Under the pieces are notes generated by a model. That model was not told the origin of the DNA. It searched no databases and saw only the letters and a list, made by a program, of their open reading frames with translations. Made by a program: the position numbers and the translations under genes. Positions 15,674 to 23,769 of a DNA stretch of 54,000 bases are shown piece by piece. Each line of letters begins with the position of its first letter. The first letter of the stretch is position 1. Source of the DNA: Clostridia bacterium. Lineage in GTDB: Bacteria; Bacillota; Clostridia; Oscillospirales; CAG-272. The stretch is from positions 1-54,000 of the forward strand of contig JAGBFG010000047.1 of the NCBI GenBank assembly GCA_017936565.1. Reading direction: 5' to 3'.

Positions 15674-15679
15674 ATGATT

Positions 15680-15708
15680 ACTATATCACATAACTTGTAT
15701 TCTTGCAA
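15680..15708 (-). promoter_or_regulatory. rpsB-tsf promoter
   Basis: On the minus strand TTGCAA (15703-15708), 17-base spacer, TATAGT (15680-15685). Confidence 0.7.
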
Positions 15709-15788
15709 GCCCTTTTTTTATTGTTCACAAAAAAGTTTCAATTAGAGATTTCTATGGTGAAACAGAACCAAAAAGCAGTAAAATTTCT

Positions 15789-16076
15789 TCAACACGAGCA
15801 GGGGGGAGCGGGCGGTTTTTTAGGATGAGGCATAGGCAAGCCCTCTATATTAACCAAGATGACATCCTTGCCTATTCTTTCTATTCTTTCCCAAGGGATA
15901 ACCAGCCTTTCCTTGCATCCAATCCCCATAAAGCCTGACGGCAGAGGCACGACGATGGCGGTCAGGCGTCCGTCACAGACGTTGAACTCCACCTCGGAAA
16001 CACAGCCAAGGCGTCTGCCGTCGCACACATTGATGACATCCTTTTCTCTTAAATCCTCACTGTTACAGCGCTCCAT
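15789..16076 (-). CDS. YlmC/YmxH family sporulation PRC-barrel protein
   Basis: The 95-residue protein fits the YlmC/YmxH PRC-barrel family: LREKDVINVCDGRRLGCVSEVEF at the start, a central GRLTAIVVPLP strand, and IPWERIERIGKDVILVNI. These small proteins are conserved in spore-forming Firmicutes and were linked to sporulation, without a defined activity. The C-terminus is unusual: a Pro-rich tail ending CSC. A GGAGAGG site precedes the ATG. A large palindrome lies just upstream (16093-16133). It is 230 bases from rpsB and appears to be a separate unit. Confidence 0.85.
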   Translation of the reverse strand: MERCNSEDLREKDVINVCDGRRLGCVSEVEFNVCDGRLTAIVVPLPSGFMGIGCKERLVIPWERIERIGKDVILVNIEGLPMPHPKKPPAPPCSC

Positions 16077-16092
16077 ACTCTATTCCTCTCCG

Positions 16093-16133
16093 TATAAAAT
16101 GGTGTCCTTGGGACACTTAATGTCCATTTTATG
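16093..16133 (-). promoter_or_regulatory. Long inverted repeat upstream of the ylmC/ymxH-like gene
   Basis: Outer arms TAAAATGG/CCATTTTA enclose an inner hairpin GTGTCC-TTG-GGACAC, with a bulge on one side. It ends about 17 bases before the start codon, overlapping the likely promoter or 5' leader. No T-run follows. It could be an operator or a translational control hairpin. Confidence 0.5.
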
Positions 16134-16233
16134 CGAAAACTCGTGAAAAATTGATGAATTTTACAAAAAACTGTTTCTTTTTCCTTTCTTTTCTGCTATA
16201 CTTTTTTTTGATATCATCTGAAAGGATACTTGT

Positions 16234-16911
16234 ATGCTGAAACAAAATAAACCCGCGCTTATCTATATGGGCGCTTTGCTAAGCCTTCATTTGCTTGTTT
16301 GCTTCGGCGTTCCCCTTTACGAAGAGCTGAAATACAGCGAAAATCTCTTTGCTATCCCTCTTTACTATCTTTTGCAGCTGCTTTCCTGGCTCTCTCCTGT
16401 TTTAATGATGGGGGTTTTGGGCTACACGCTTTGTAAAAAGCAAGCCGTTTCCTCTCTTTTCCCCTTTTTCTATTATGTCTTCTTGAATTTGATTTTCCAA
16501 ATTCCCGCCGCGTTTCTATCAGAAGAGGGGGTTTCCGACTCGCCCTTGTTAAACGTCTTATTGCTTTCGCTCAATTCCCTTTTCAGCTCTCTTTGCTTTT
16601 TCGGAGTTTTGGTTTTGGCATATTTGCTTTTCATTCGCAACAAGAAGCCCTTGCATTTTGACACGCTGATTGCCACACGGGATACCGCCTTTCGCTTTCT
16701 TGGCTTTACGGTACTGCTTCATACGGCGTATCAAGTGATTTTGGAAACCGTTGATTTTATTACTTACCTAAACGACAAGCTGTTTTTGGGAACCTTGGCG
16801 GATTTCACAGACTTTTTCGCCGCTTTTTTGCTGTACTGCCTTTTCGGCGCGATATCTCTTATTTTCGCAAGACTCCTACAAAACGCCTTTTTCAAAAACG
16901 ACGCGCGCTAA
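16234..16911 (+). CDS. Integral membrane protein of unknown function, about six helices
   Basis: The 225-residue protein has hydrophobic segments at about residues 8-26, 40-64, 75-95, 105-133, 150-172 and 187-215, with short loops and a basic tail. No family motif is recognised. AAAGGAT lies before the ATG, a possible TATACT (-10) is at 16197-16202 with a poor -35, and a terminator follows. It is a monocistronic plus-strand gene convergent with the YbjN-like gene. It could be a small-molecule or stress membrane protein, but nothing in the sequence decides this. Confidence 0.75.
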   Translation: MLKQNKPALIYMGALLSLHLLVCFGVPLYEELKYSENLFAIPLYYLLQLLSWLSPVLMMGVLGYTLCKKQAVSSLFPFFYYVFLNLIFQIPAAFLSEEGVSDSPLLNVLLLSLNSLFSSLCFFGVLVLAYLLFIRNKKPLHFDTLIATRDTAFRFLGFTVLLHTAYQVILETVDFITYLNDKLFLGTLADFTDFFAAFLLYCLFGAISLIFARLLQNAFFKNDAR

Positions 16912-16930
16912 GCCCCCTTCGCCCATATAA

Positions 16931-16972
16931 AAAAGCCTTCTTCTGTTTGACTGACAGGTAGAAGGCTTTTTG
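16931..16972 (+). terminator. Terminator of the membrane protein gene
   Basis: Stem AAAAGCCTTCT / AGAAGGCTTTT with an 18-base loop that folds further, then TTGCTTTT. Confidence 0.8.
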
Positions 16973-16980
16973 CTTTTGAA

Positions 16981-17017
16981 AAGAAAAAGGACGGAAGCGG
17001 CAAGCGCATCCGTCCTT
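16981..17017 (-). terminator. Terminator of the minus-strand protease/YbjN block
   Basis: On the minus strand AAGGACGGA / TCCGTCCTT with a 13-base loop, followed by TTTTCTTTT. It lies just beyond the YbjN-like stop codon. Confidence 0.85.
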
Positions 17018-17031
17018 CTTGATAAATACAA

Positions 17032-17514
17032 TTATGCTTTTTCGCTCTCGATGAACTGCTGCAAGGTCATATTTCCCTTGGAGAGCATCAAGAACTTATC
17101 GTTATATCTGTCAACGGTAGAGGTGGCTACATAGACCATATATTCAAACAATTCTTCGGTCAATTCAACGCCACCGCGATAGCTGGCAGTCAAACGGAAG
17201 GTGATTTCACCGTCGTTGATGTCGTAATCAAAGGAGCCGTCCACCAAGCCATAGCCTGCAACCGTTACGGCAACAGCGCCTTCCACTCTCTTGTCCTCGG
17301 GCATATGGAAGGGCATCCAAGAAATATAGGAAACGATATAACGCTCGGGGTCAACCTTCATCATAAAATCAACGGGAATGTCGTCACCGTGAAGAGTGCA
17401 TCTGATTTTGAGCTTGCTCTCTTCTTTGTCATACTTCCAGTTTTTGCTGTCAAGCATAGCGCAAACCTTGGCATAAACCTCTTGCGCTTTGAGCAATTTT
17501 TCATTGTTTTCCAT
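17032..17514 (-). CDS. YbjN-like domain protein, partner of the fused AAA protease
   Basis: The 160-residue protein resembles the YbjN family (type III secretion chaperone-like fold). It has an N-terminal helix (about 5-22), alternating strands (KIRCTLHGDDIPVDFMMKVDPE, YIVSYISWMPF), a conserved GSFDYDINDGEITFR stretch near 92-106 and a C-terminal helix with ATSTVDRY. YbjN-like proteins are thought to be adaptors or chaperones; none has a proven reaction. A GGAGG site precedes the ATG. The gene starts 36 bases after the stop of the giant ClpB/FtsH-M41 fusion and ends at a terminator, so the two are co-transcribed. An adaptor that feeds or restrains the protease is a natural but untested idea. 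Confidence 0.7.
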   Translation of the reverse strand: MENNEKLLKAQEVYAKVCAMLDSKNWKYDKEESKLKIRCTLHGDDIPVDFMMKVDPERYIVSYISWMPFHMPEDKRVEGAVAVTVAGYGLVDGSFDYDINDGEITFRLTASYRGGVELTEELFEYMVYVATSTVDRYNDKFLMLSKGNMTLQQFIESEKA

Positions 17515-17550
17515 GTTTTTTCCTCCGTTTATATAATTTTTTAGGTACGC

Positions 17551-20500
17551 TTATTTTTTATTGGCTTCGTAGATGGCTTGCATTTCGTCGCCCTTTAAGT
17601 GCGTTTTTGCCAAAAGGGCTTCTACCAAGGCATCCAACGCCGCGCGGTTTTCGGCAATACAGGCGCGAGCGGAAGCAAGAGCATCGGCGAGAACGCGATT
17701 GACGCCCTCACGGACCTTGCCTGCCATTTCTCCGTCCAAGGAGTCTATGACACCAAGACCGAAGGACTCATCCATACCGTAGCTGCAAATCATTTCACGC
17801 GCAAGACGCGTAGCGCTGTGCAGGTCGCCCGAGGCGCCTGTTGTCAAGCCGTTCTCATCACCGTAGCAAACCAGCTCCGCGGCACGCCCGCCGAGTGCCG
17901 TGGTGATACGGGCAAGCAGGTCGGCTTTGGTATAAACGCCTTTATTTTCGTTGTCCGCGTGCTGCATATAGCCGCCGTGGTTGCCTCTTGCGACAATGGT
18001 TAAGTAAGAGGGCGTTTCTCCCCCTGCCATACACATAAGGGCGTGACCTGCCTCGTGGCGCGCGGTGCGCAAGAGCGCATCGGCATCGTGAGCCTTGCTT
18101 TCGCCCCCGTTGAAGCTCTCAAAGGCTTCCTCAAGCATTGCGTCATCCACTTCGCCGTTTTCGGACTTAATGGCGTTACGCATAGCGTATTCAAGGACAG
18201 AGTCCAAATCTGCCAAGCTCATACCCACAGAACGCATAGCGATATTCTTCCATTCCTCCTCGGAAATACGCAAGGCGGGATGGCGGGACATATAGAGCTT
18301 CAAGAACTGCTCTCTTTCTGCTCTGTCGGGCAAATCGACCAGAAGGCGTCTGTCAAAGCGGCGCAGAAGCGCGGCATCCAAGCTGCGAGCGGAGCTTTGC
18401 TCTACGGTATAGTTGGTAGCGGCAAGCACGAAAACGGGCTTGGCGGAATTGTTCTTAAATCCGTCCATTTCCGTTAAGAACGCCGTTAAGACATCGGCGC
18501 TGGTTTCAGCAGCCGCAGAGTCGCTGTTGCGGTTTTTGCCGATGGCATCGATTTCATCGATAAAAAGAATAGAGGGAGCGTAGCGCCGTGCCGTTCTGAA
18601 CAGCTTATGCACCATTTCTGCCCCTTGTCCTACGTAGCGCTGCAAGAACTGGTTGCCCTCCGCGGCAATAAACGTCACGTCAGACTCCCCTGCCATCGCC
18701 TTCGCAAGCATGGTTTTACCCGTTCCGGGGGGGCCATAAAGCAAAATACCCTTAGGGGCTTTGACGCCCTTGCGCATATATTCGGTGGGGTTTTTCAAAT
18801 AGCGGACGAAGTAAGCAAGCTCATCCTTGGCGTCCTTGGCGCCGATAACATCGGCAAAGCGGGTATTCGGCTTGCTGACATCGCTTAAAATGCTGCCCGA
18901 ATCCTCAGCGGAAACGGAAAGCTTCAGCTTGCAATCAAAGAGAGAAACCGTAGCAACCTTGCCATCCTCGGAGATGGTTTGGGCTGTCTTATAGAACAGA
19001 ATTTTGTTCGCCTTTGCCAGACGGAGCAAATTCTTGCGGCGATAGGCGGCGGCGCAATAGGTGAATACCGTTTCAGCCACGTTTTTATCCGTTTCGGGAC
19101 GGATAATGCCAACCGCGCCTGCTTTTGTAAAGGAAACCAATTCCTCCTCGTTGATTTCTCTGCCTTGGGGCTGCAAAATGCAAAGAGCAATATCGGTGCT
19201 TGCGGCGGCATACAGGAAAAAGTCGCCACCGTCGGACAAAATGTCCTCCGAGTTCAGCACGTCAAGCTCGTTGCCGTGCGGGTTGCACGTCACGTCGCAC
19301 AAAATCAAAGAGATTTCGTTCTTGAAGAGAATTTCCTTTGCTTCTTCCAAGGACGAGGTGGCGTGAATCTGGATATTGCGCACCTTGCTCTTTAAGCCTT
19401 CTGCCGCCGCTTCGTCGGCAAAAAGGAGAATTTCGGGCTTGGATTCATCGACAAAGAGGGAGCGGATTTCCTCGTTATCCTTGGGGACAACCACGTCAAA
19501 GCAAACCTTTTCAAGCTTTCCAAGGTCGTCCTTGTGGTTTTCCGCGGACACCAAGCGAAGCAACTCATAAAGCTCCTCATAAATGAAGGCAGAGGCGCGC
19601 CCCGTAACCGTTCTTGCATCCGCCTTTCCGCCCTCCGCATACAAAATAGCGGCAGGAACGTTTTCGTGGATAGAGAGGGATATGGGCAAGGAGTCGGAAA
19701 GGGCTTTTGCGTTCTTCTCCAATTCCTTGGTGGTGATTTTCAGCAAATCGCCCGCAGACAGGTGGTTGAACATAACCACGTTGCCCGAGGCAAAGCGAGA
19801 ACAGATTGCCGCGGGGAAATAGGGCGCATTCTTTTCAGGGTCAATATCGGTACGCAGAGCCTTGATAACCGTTTTACGCGGAATGGAAGAAAGCAAGGCG
19901 TACTGATCGTCCTCATAGAGCTGGTGACCCGCGTTGGTGGTGAAAATGAGAATGGTGTCCTTGAAGGAGACCTCTTCATCGGTGTAGTTATCGCGAAGTC
20001 TTCCCGCGTCCAAAATCTGTAAGAACAGGTTGATTACATTGACGTGGACCTTCTCAATTTCATCAAAGAGCAAAACGCTATGGGGGTTTTCTGCCACGAA
20101 GCTCGTGACATTTCCCGCTTTACCGTTTTTATATACCTTATCGCTTCCGCAAAATTCAATAGAGGCTTCCTTATCGGAATATTCACTCATATCAAAGCGG
20201 CAGAAGGGCAAGCCAAGGGTGGCGGCAACCTTTTCAGCCAAAAAGGTTTTGCCGACGCCGGGAGGGCCCGCGAACAAGAAGGTTGCGCGCGGCTTACGGC
20301 GCTGGGGCAGGGAAAGCGCTTGCAGCTCGGACTGAAAATAGCCCGATACAAACACGTTGATAGCCTGATCCTGTCCCAAAACGCTTTGCGACAAAATCTG
20401 CTGCATGTTTTTGGTGTCGCTAACAAGCTTTGCCAAGGTTTCAGCAGGCGGCTTTTGCGCGCTTCCCTCTTGCGAAGAGGGTTGGGTAAACAGGTCGTCA

Positions 20501-20991
20501 AAGGTTATTTTTACATCTGTGTCGGTTGCTTCGCCCGAGGGCTTGGCTCCTGCTTCCTCTTCCTCGGCGACACCCTTGCCTGCTTGGACTTGCAGGGCAT
20601 CCTTCACATAGGTGGGAAGCTCATTTGCTAAACGCCCTACCAAAATATCTGCCGTCAGAACGTCCTTAAAGGACATTTCGAGATTCAAAAGCGTGGAGCG
20701 CAGAAGCAAGGCATCCATTGAAAAGTTTTCTCCGCCACCACGCAGGGCGCTACGCATTGCCAAAGCCGCGGCAGGTATCTTGCTCTTTGGCAAGGGCAAC
20801 GCTTCCTTGGTTGCCTTCCATTCCTCTTGATTGCCTGCCAAAAAAGGAACGTCTCTTCCGTTTTTCTCTTTAACAGCCGTAAGCAAAGCACCATACACAA
20901 AGAAGCCCGCGCTGGCGCTTTCCTTACCTTCAAGCTTGGCTAAATCCAAGGCGAAGCTCAGCAGCGCCTCTAACAGTTCAGATTTTTTCAT
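17551..20991 (-). CDS. Multi-domain AAA+ protease: ClpB-type ATPase, receiver-like domain, FtsH-type AAA and M41 peptidase
   Basis: The 1146-residue protein joins parts that are normally separate. Residues 1-180 are helical and may include a divergent Clp N-like repeat plus an acidic linker. Residues about 205-500 form a Clp/Hsp100 D2-type AAA+ module: Walker A GPPGVGKT near 240, Walker B LLFDEIEK near 306, sensor-1 IFTTNAG and SRF arginine. Residues about 516-625 look like a receiver fold: an ILLFADEA strand and ILCDV at the phospho-acceptor place. Residues about 705-950 are an FtsH-type AAA (GPPGTGKT near 752, LFIDEIDAIG near 808, LRRFDRR). Then comes M41 peptidase with HEAGH near 978-982 and TGASGD near 1050 supplying the third zinc ligand. 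No membrane helix is visible, so unlike FtsH it should be soluble. Catalytic residues of both ATPases and the peptidase appear intact. It sits between pncB and the YbjN-like gene. Domain calls are firm except the N-terminus and the receiver-like part. Confidence 0.9.
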   Translation of the reverse strand: MKKSELLEALLSFALDLAKLEGKESASAGFFVYGALLTAVKEKNGRDVPFLAGNQEEWKATKEALPLPKSKIPAAALAMRSALRGGGENFSMDALLLRSTLLNLEMSFKDVLTADILVGRLANELPTYVKDALQVQAGKGVAEEEEAGAKPSGEATDTDVKITFDDLFTQPSSQEGSAQKPPAETLAKLVSDTKNMQQILSQSVLGQDQAINVFVSGYFQSELQALSLPQRRKPRATFLFAGPPGVGKTFLAEKVAATLGLPFCRFDMSEYSDKEASIEFCGSDKVYKNGKAGNVTSFVAENPHSVLLFDEIEKVHVNVINLFLQILDAGRLRDNYTDEEVSFKDTILIFTTNAGHQLYEDDQYALLSSIPRKTVIKALRTDIDPEKNAPYFPAAICSRFASGNVVMFNHLSAGDLLKITTKELEKNAKALSDSLPISLSIHENVPAAILYAEGGKADARTVTGRASAFIYEELYELLRLVSAENHKDDLGKLEKVCFDVVVPKDNEEIRSLFVDESKPEILLFADEAAAEGLKSKVRNIQIHATSSLEEAKEILFKNEISLILCDVTCNPHGNELDVLNSEDILSDGGDFFLYAAASTDIALCILQPQGREINEEELVSFTKAGAVGIIRPETDKNVAETVFTYCAAAYRRKNLLRLAKANKILFYKTAQTISEDGKVATVSLFDCKLKLSVSAEDSGSILSDVSKPNTRFADVIGAKDAKDELAYFVRYLKNPTEYMRKGVKAPKGILLYGPPGTGKTMLAKAMAGESDVTFIAAEGNQFLQRYVGQGAEMVHKLFRTARRYAPSILFIDEIDAIGKNRNSDSAAAETSADVLTAFLTEMDGFKNNSAKPVFVLAATNYTVEQSSARSLDAALLRRFDRRLLVDLPDRAEREQFLKLYMSRHPALRISEEEWKNIAMRSVGMSLADLDSVLEYAMRNAIKSENGEVDDAMLEEAFESFNGGESKAHDADALLRTARHEAGHALMCMAGGETPSYLTIVARGNHGGYMQHADNENKGVYTKADLLARITTALGGRAAELVCYGDENGLTTGASGDLHSATRLAREMICSYGMDESFGLGVIDSLDGEMAGKVREGVNRVLADALASARACIAENRAALDALVEALLAKTHLKGDEMQAIYEANKK

Positions 20992-21018
20992 ATTTCTTTT
21001 ACATCCTTTTGTTTTTCG

Positions 21019-22464
21019 TTACTGCACTCTGCCCCGAAGCATTTCCTGCTTCAATGTCCACAGCTTTTCTGAAAGGTCTACGTAATAGCGATGGGGATTG
21101 TCAAAGCGCTTGACCTCATCCCACAGCAAATCCAGCTGCTCCTTACAATAGGCGCGGATTTCATCGATGGTGGGCAATTCATACACGCATTCTCCCCCTA
21201 TAAACACGGGGATTTGCAAGGGTACGATGGTATAATCATACACCGTTTTATGCTTCCAGGTCGCCACGGGGTCAAAAAGCAGGATGGGCTCTTTTCCGTC
21301 AAGCACCTCGTCCTCCAAGGCAATATAGTCGGCAATCGCCTGCCCTGTTTCCTTATCAAAGATACGGTAGGGCTTTTTGTAGCCCGGGTTGGTGATTTTT
21401 TCAATGTTTTCGGAAATTTTGATTTTGGGCTTGATTTCACCCTTTTGGTTTTCAATGGCGACAAGCTTATAGACACCGCCAAACACGGGAGAGGATTTGG
21501 AGCAGATAAGTCTTTCTCCCACGCCAAAGGCGTCAATTTGCGCGCCCTGAGAGAGTAGGGTCTTTATAAGGTTTTCGTCCAAGGAGTTGGTGGCAACGAT
21601 TTTACAATCGGTCAGGTCTGCCTCGTCCAACATTTTACGGATTTTCTTGGTTAAATATGCCAAGTCACCCGAATCCAACCGAATGGCGTATTTCCGAATA
21701 CCCATAGGCCACAGCACCTCTTTGATGGCGCGAATGGCGTTGGGAACGCCGCTATGAAGGGCATCATACGTATCGACAAGCAGGGTTACGTTGTTGGGAT
21801 ACAGGCGGCAATACTCACAAAACGCGGTATATTCATCGTCAAACATCTGCACCCACGAATGCGCCATAGTGCCGCTTGTGGGAATGTTATGGTCCCGCTC
21901 TGCCATTGTGCAGGCGGTGGAGCTGCAGCCCGCGATATAGGCAGCTCTTGCACCCAGAATCGCGCCTGATGCCCCTTGCGCGCGGCGAGAGCCAAACTCC
22001 GCGACAGGTCTTCCCTGCGCGGCTCTGACAATACGGCTCGCCTTTGTAGCTATCAAGGACTGGTGATTGAAGGAAAGCAGTATAAAGGTTTCAATCAGCT
22101 GCGCCTCAATGGCGGGGGCTCTGACGGTGATGACGGGCTCACCGGGGAAAATCGGCGTTCCTTCCTTCATAGCGTATATATCGCCTGTAAAGCGGAAGGT
22201 GGAGAGATAGCTCAAAAACGCCTCGTCAAACTGCCCTTTGCTCCGCAAAAGCGCAATATCCTCTTCGGTGAAACGCAAATTTTTAATATAGTTGACTATT
22301 TGTTCAAGCCCTGCGAAGACGGCGTAGCCCGCTCCGTCGGGAATGGAACGGAAAAACACGTCAAAATAGGTGATTTCCTTTCCTCTGCCCAAGCGGAAGT
22401 AGCCGTTGCTCATCGTCAGCTCATAATAGTCGCAAAGCATCGTATAATTTTCGTTGTTCAGCAT
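21019..22464 (-). CDS. pncB: Nicotinate phosphoribosyltransferase
   Basis: The 481-residue protein is a nicotinate phosphoribosyltransferase, which joins nicotinate and PRPP in NAD salvage. Family features are LLCDYYELTMSNGYF-like opening, YFDVFFRSIPDGAGYAVFAGL near 33-53, EFGSRRAQG near 156-164, TSGTMAHSW near 196-204 and the phosphate loop IRLDSGDLAYL near 276-286. The C-terminal GRVQ end is normal. GGAG precedes the ATG. It begins 31 bases after the 38-residue peptide gene and is 28 bases before the fused protease gene, so an operon is likely. Confidence 0.95.
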   Translation of the reverse strand: MLNNENYTMLCDYYELTMSNGYFRLGRGKEITYFDVFFRSIPDGAGYAVFAGLEQIVNYIKNLRFTEEDIALLRSKGQFDEAFLSYLSTFRFTGDIYAMKEGTPIFPGEPVITVRAPAIEAQLIETFILLSFNHQSLIATKASRIVRAAQGRPVAEFGSRRAQGASGAILGARAAYIAGCSSTACTMAERDHNIPTSGTMAHSWVQMFDDEYTAFCEYCRLYPNNVTLLVDTYDALHSGVPNAIRAIKEVLWPMGIRKYAIRLDSGDLAYLTKKIRKMLDEADLTDCKIVATNSLDENLIKTLLSQGAQIDAFGVGERLICSKSSPVFGGVYKLVAIENQKGEIKPKIKISENIEKITNPGYKKPYRIFDKETGQAIADYIALEDEVLDGKEPILLFDPVATWKHKTVYDYTIVPLQIPVFIGGECVYELPTIDEIRAYCKEQLDLLWDEVKRFDNPHRYYVDLSEKLWTLKQEMLRGRVQ

Positions 22465-22494
22465 TGTATTCTCCGTTTTCTTCTCTTACTCTTA

Positions 22495-22611
22495 TCAAAG
22501 GCTTGACACGATAAAATAGATAATGGTATACGCCATACCGACGACCATAACACCCGCCAAAACCAAGCAGGCGATACGTACAAACAGTTTGCTTTTTTCT
22601 TTCTTTTTCAT
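22495..22611 (-). CDS. 38-residue single-pass membrane peptide
   Basis: This short frame lies between the MreB-like gene and pncB. It starts with a very basic MKKKEKSKLFVR, followed by one hydrophobic helix (about residues 12-37) ending FIVSSL. An AGAGGA site precedes the ATG. Size and layout recall the DUF4044-type micro-membrane proteins of Firmicutes, but sequence identity cannot be judged by eye. Its start is 37 bases downstream of the MreB-like stop. It may act in envelope or cell-shape processes with its neighbour; this is inference. Confidence 0.65.
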   Translation of the reverse strand: MKKKEKSKLFVRIACLVLAGVMVVGMAYTIIYFIVSSL

Positions 22612-22647
22612 AAGGAGTCCTCTCTTGCGGAATTTTGCGAATGAATT

Positions 22648-23676
22648 TTATTTGGCATCCAAATAAGAATTGGTTTTCAAGGCGATGGAAGAGACATTGG
22701 GGCCATTATGAATTTGCTCGGGCAATTTGGTCAGAATTTTTTCAAGACCGTTGACAACCGCAAATTCAGGATTTGAGACACGGTGACATTTCACTCCTGT
22801 GACACCGTATATCATACGGTCAATGCCTTCGAGCAACGCGCCGCCACCTGATAAAATAATGCCGTTCTTAAACGCTTCCTTTACCGACTCGGTAGGAATT
22901 TTGGAAAGAGCCTCGCAAACCACCTCTAAAACGGCGGCGCAGGGTTCTTCCAGGGCTTCAAACATCTCGTCCGAGGAAATCACGGTGCGGTGCATACTGT
23001 TATCAGAGGCGCGCCCGACAATTTCCATTTGCCGTCTTTCGCCCTCTACCCACACAGTACCTATCTTGCGCTTGATATCCTCTGCCATCTGGTACCCGAC
23101 ACCCAAGCGGTTTTTCCGCCGAATGTAGCTTGCGATGGCTTGGGTAAAGGCATAGCCCGCCTTGTCGATACAGAAGCGGTTGACAAGCTCCCCCTCGCTG
23201 ATGATAACCACGTCGGTGGTGTAACAGCCGATATCAACGGCTATGTAGCTTTTTTCCATAGAGTAGCCCGAGCCAATAAGAGCCGCTATGGGAGAATAGA
23301 CGCAATAGCACTCTCTGTACCCCGCGCGGTAGACGATTTCGGCGAACTCGCTTTCCTCCTCGGGCGTAAAGCCGCAGGGGATAGAAAGAAGAGCTCTGAC
23401 GTCCCCGTCCATCGGGAAATTCTGCGTGTGACACCAGGTTAAAACCCTCTCTGCCAATGGCGCGTTTGCGAAAACACCTTCCACAAAAGGATATTGCGGA
23501 GAAAACGCCCCGGAGGATTCTGAAATTAAGCGCTTTGCGGCGTTGCCGAACTTGACCTCTTCCCCTGTGGTTCTGTCAACTGCAACCATAGCAGGCTCGC
23601 AAAGAACGTTGCCGCCCATAGACGCATTGGCACGAATCATATAGCTACCGAAATCAATACCAATTCCTTTGCGCAT
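22648..23676 (-). CDS. MreB/Mbl-like actin homologue
   Basis: The 342-residue protein has the actin-fold motifs of MreB: phosphate-1 GIDFGSYMIRA at residues 5-15, connect region, phosphate-2 AVDIGCYTTDVVII near 145-158 and the adenosine motif LSGGGALLEGID near 275-286. Length matches MreB. Phosphate-1 differs from the usual DLGTANT, so it is a divergent paralogue, not the main mreB, and no mreC or mreD is adjacent. A role in cell shape or sporulation filaments is likely from the family. AAGGAGG precedes the ATG; consensus promoter at 23725-23753. Confidence 0.85.
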   Translation of the reverse strand: MRKGIGIDFGSYMIRANASMGGNVLCEPAMVAVDRTTGEEVKFGNAAKRLISESSGAFSPQYPFVEGVFANAPLAERVLTWCHTQNFPMDGDVRALLSIPCGFTPEEESEFAEIVYRAGYRECYCVYSPIAALIGSGYSMEKSYIAVDIGCYTTDVVIISEGELVNRFCIDKAGYAFTQAIASYIRRKNRLGVGYQMAEDIKRKIGTVWVEGERRQMEIVGRASDNSMHRTVISSDEMFEALEEPCAAVLEVVCEALSKIPTESVKEAFKNGIILSGGGALLEGIDRMIYGVTGVKCHRVSNPEFAVVNGLEKILTKLPEQIHNGPNVSSIALKTNSYLDAK

Positions 23677-23724
23677 TGGGAATCCCTCCTTTTCTTAACC
23701 GTGATGTCTTTTCTTATAACTATT

Positions 23725-23753
23725 ATTATATATGATATCCTTTGAAATTTCAA
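23725..23753 (-). promoter_or_regulatory. Promoter of the mreB-like operon
   Basis: On the minus strand TTGAAA (23748-23753), 17-base spacer, TATAAT (23725-23730). It lies just downstream of the recD2 stop and probably drives mreB-like, micro-membrane peptide, pncB, fused protease and YbjN-like gene. Confidence 0.75.
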
Positions 23754-23769
23754 GTGCCTTTTTGCAATT

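Noticed and set aside
13716..15693. Long plus-strand frames opposite tsf and rpsB
   Set aside because: They are antisense shadows of highly conserved translation genes and have no ribosome sites.
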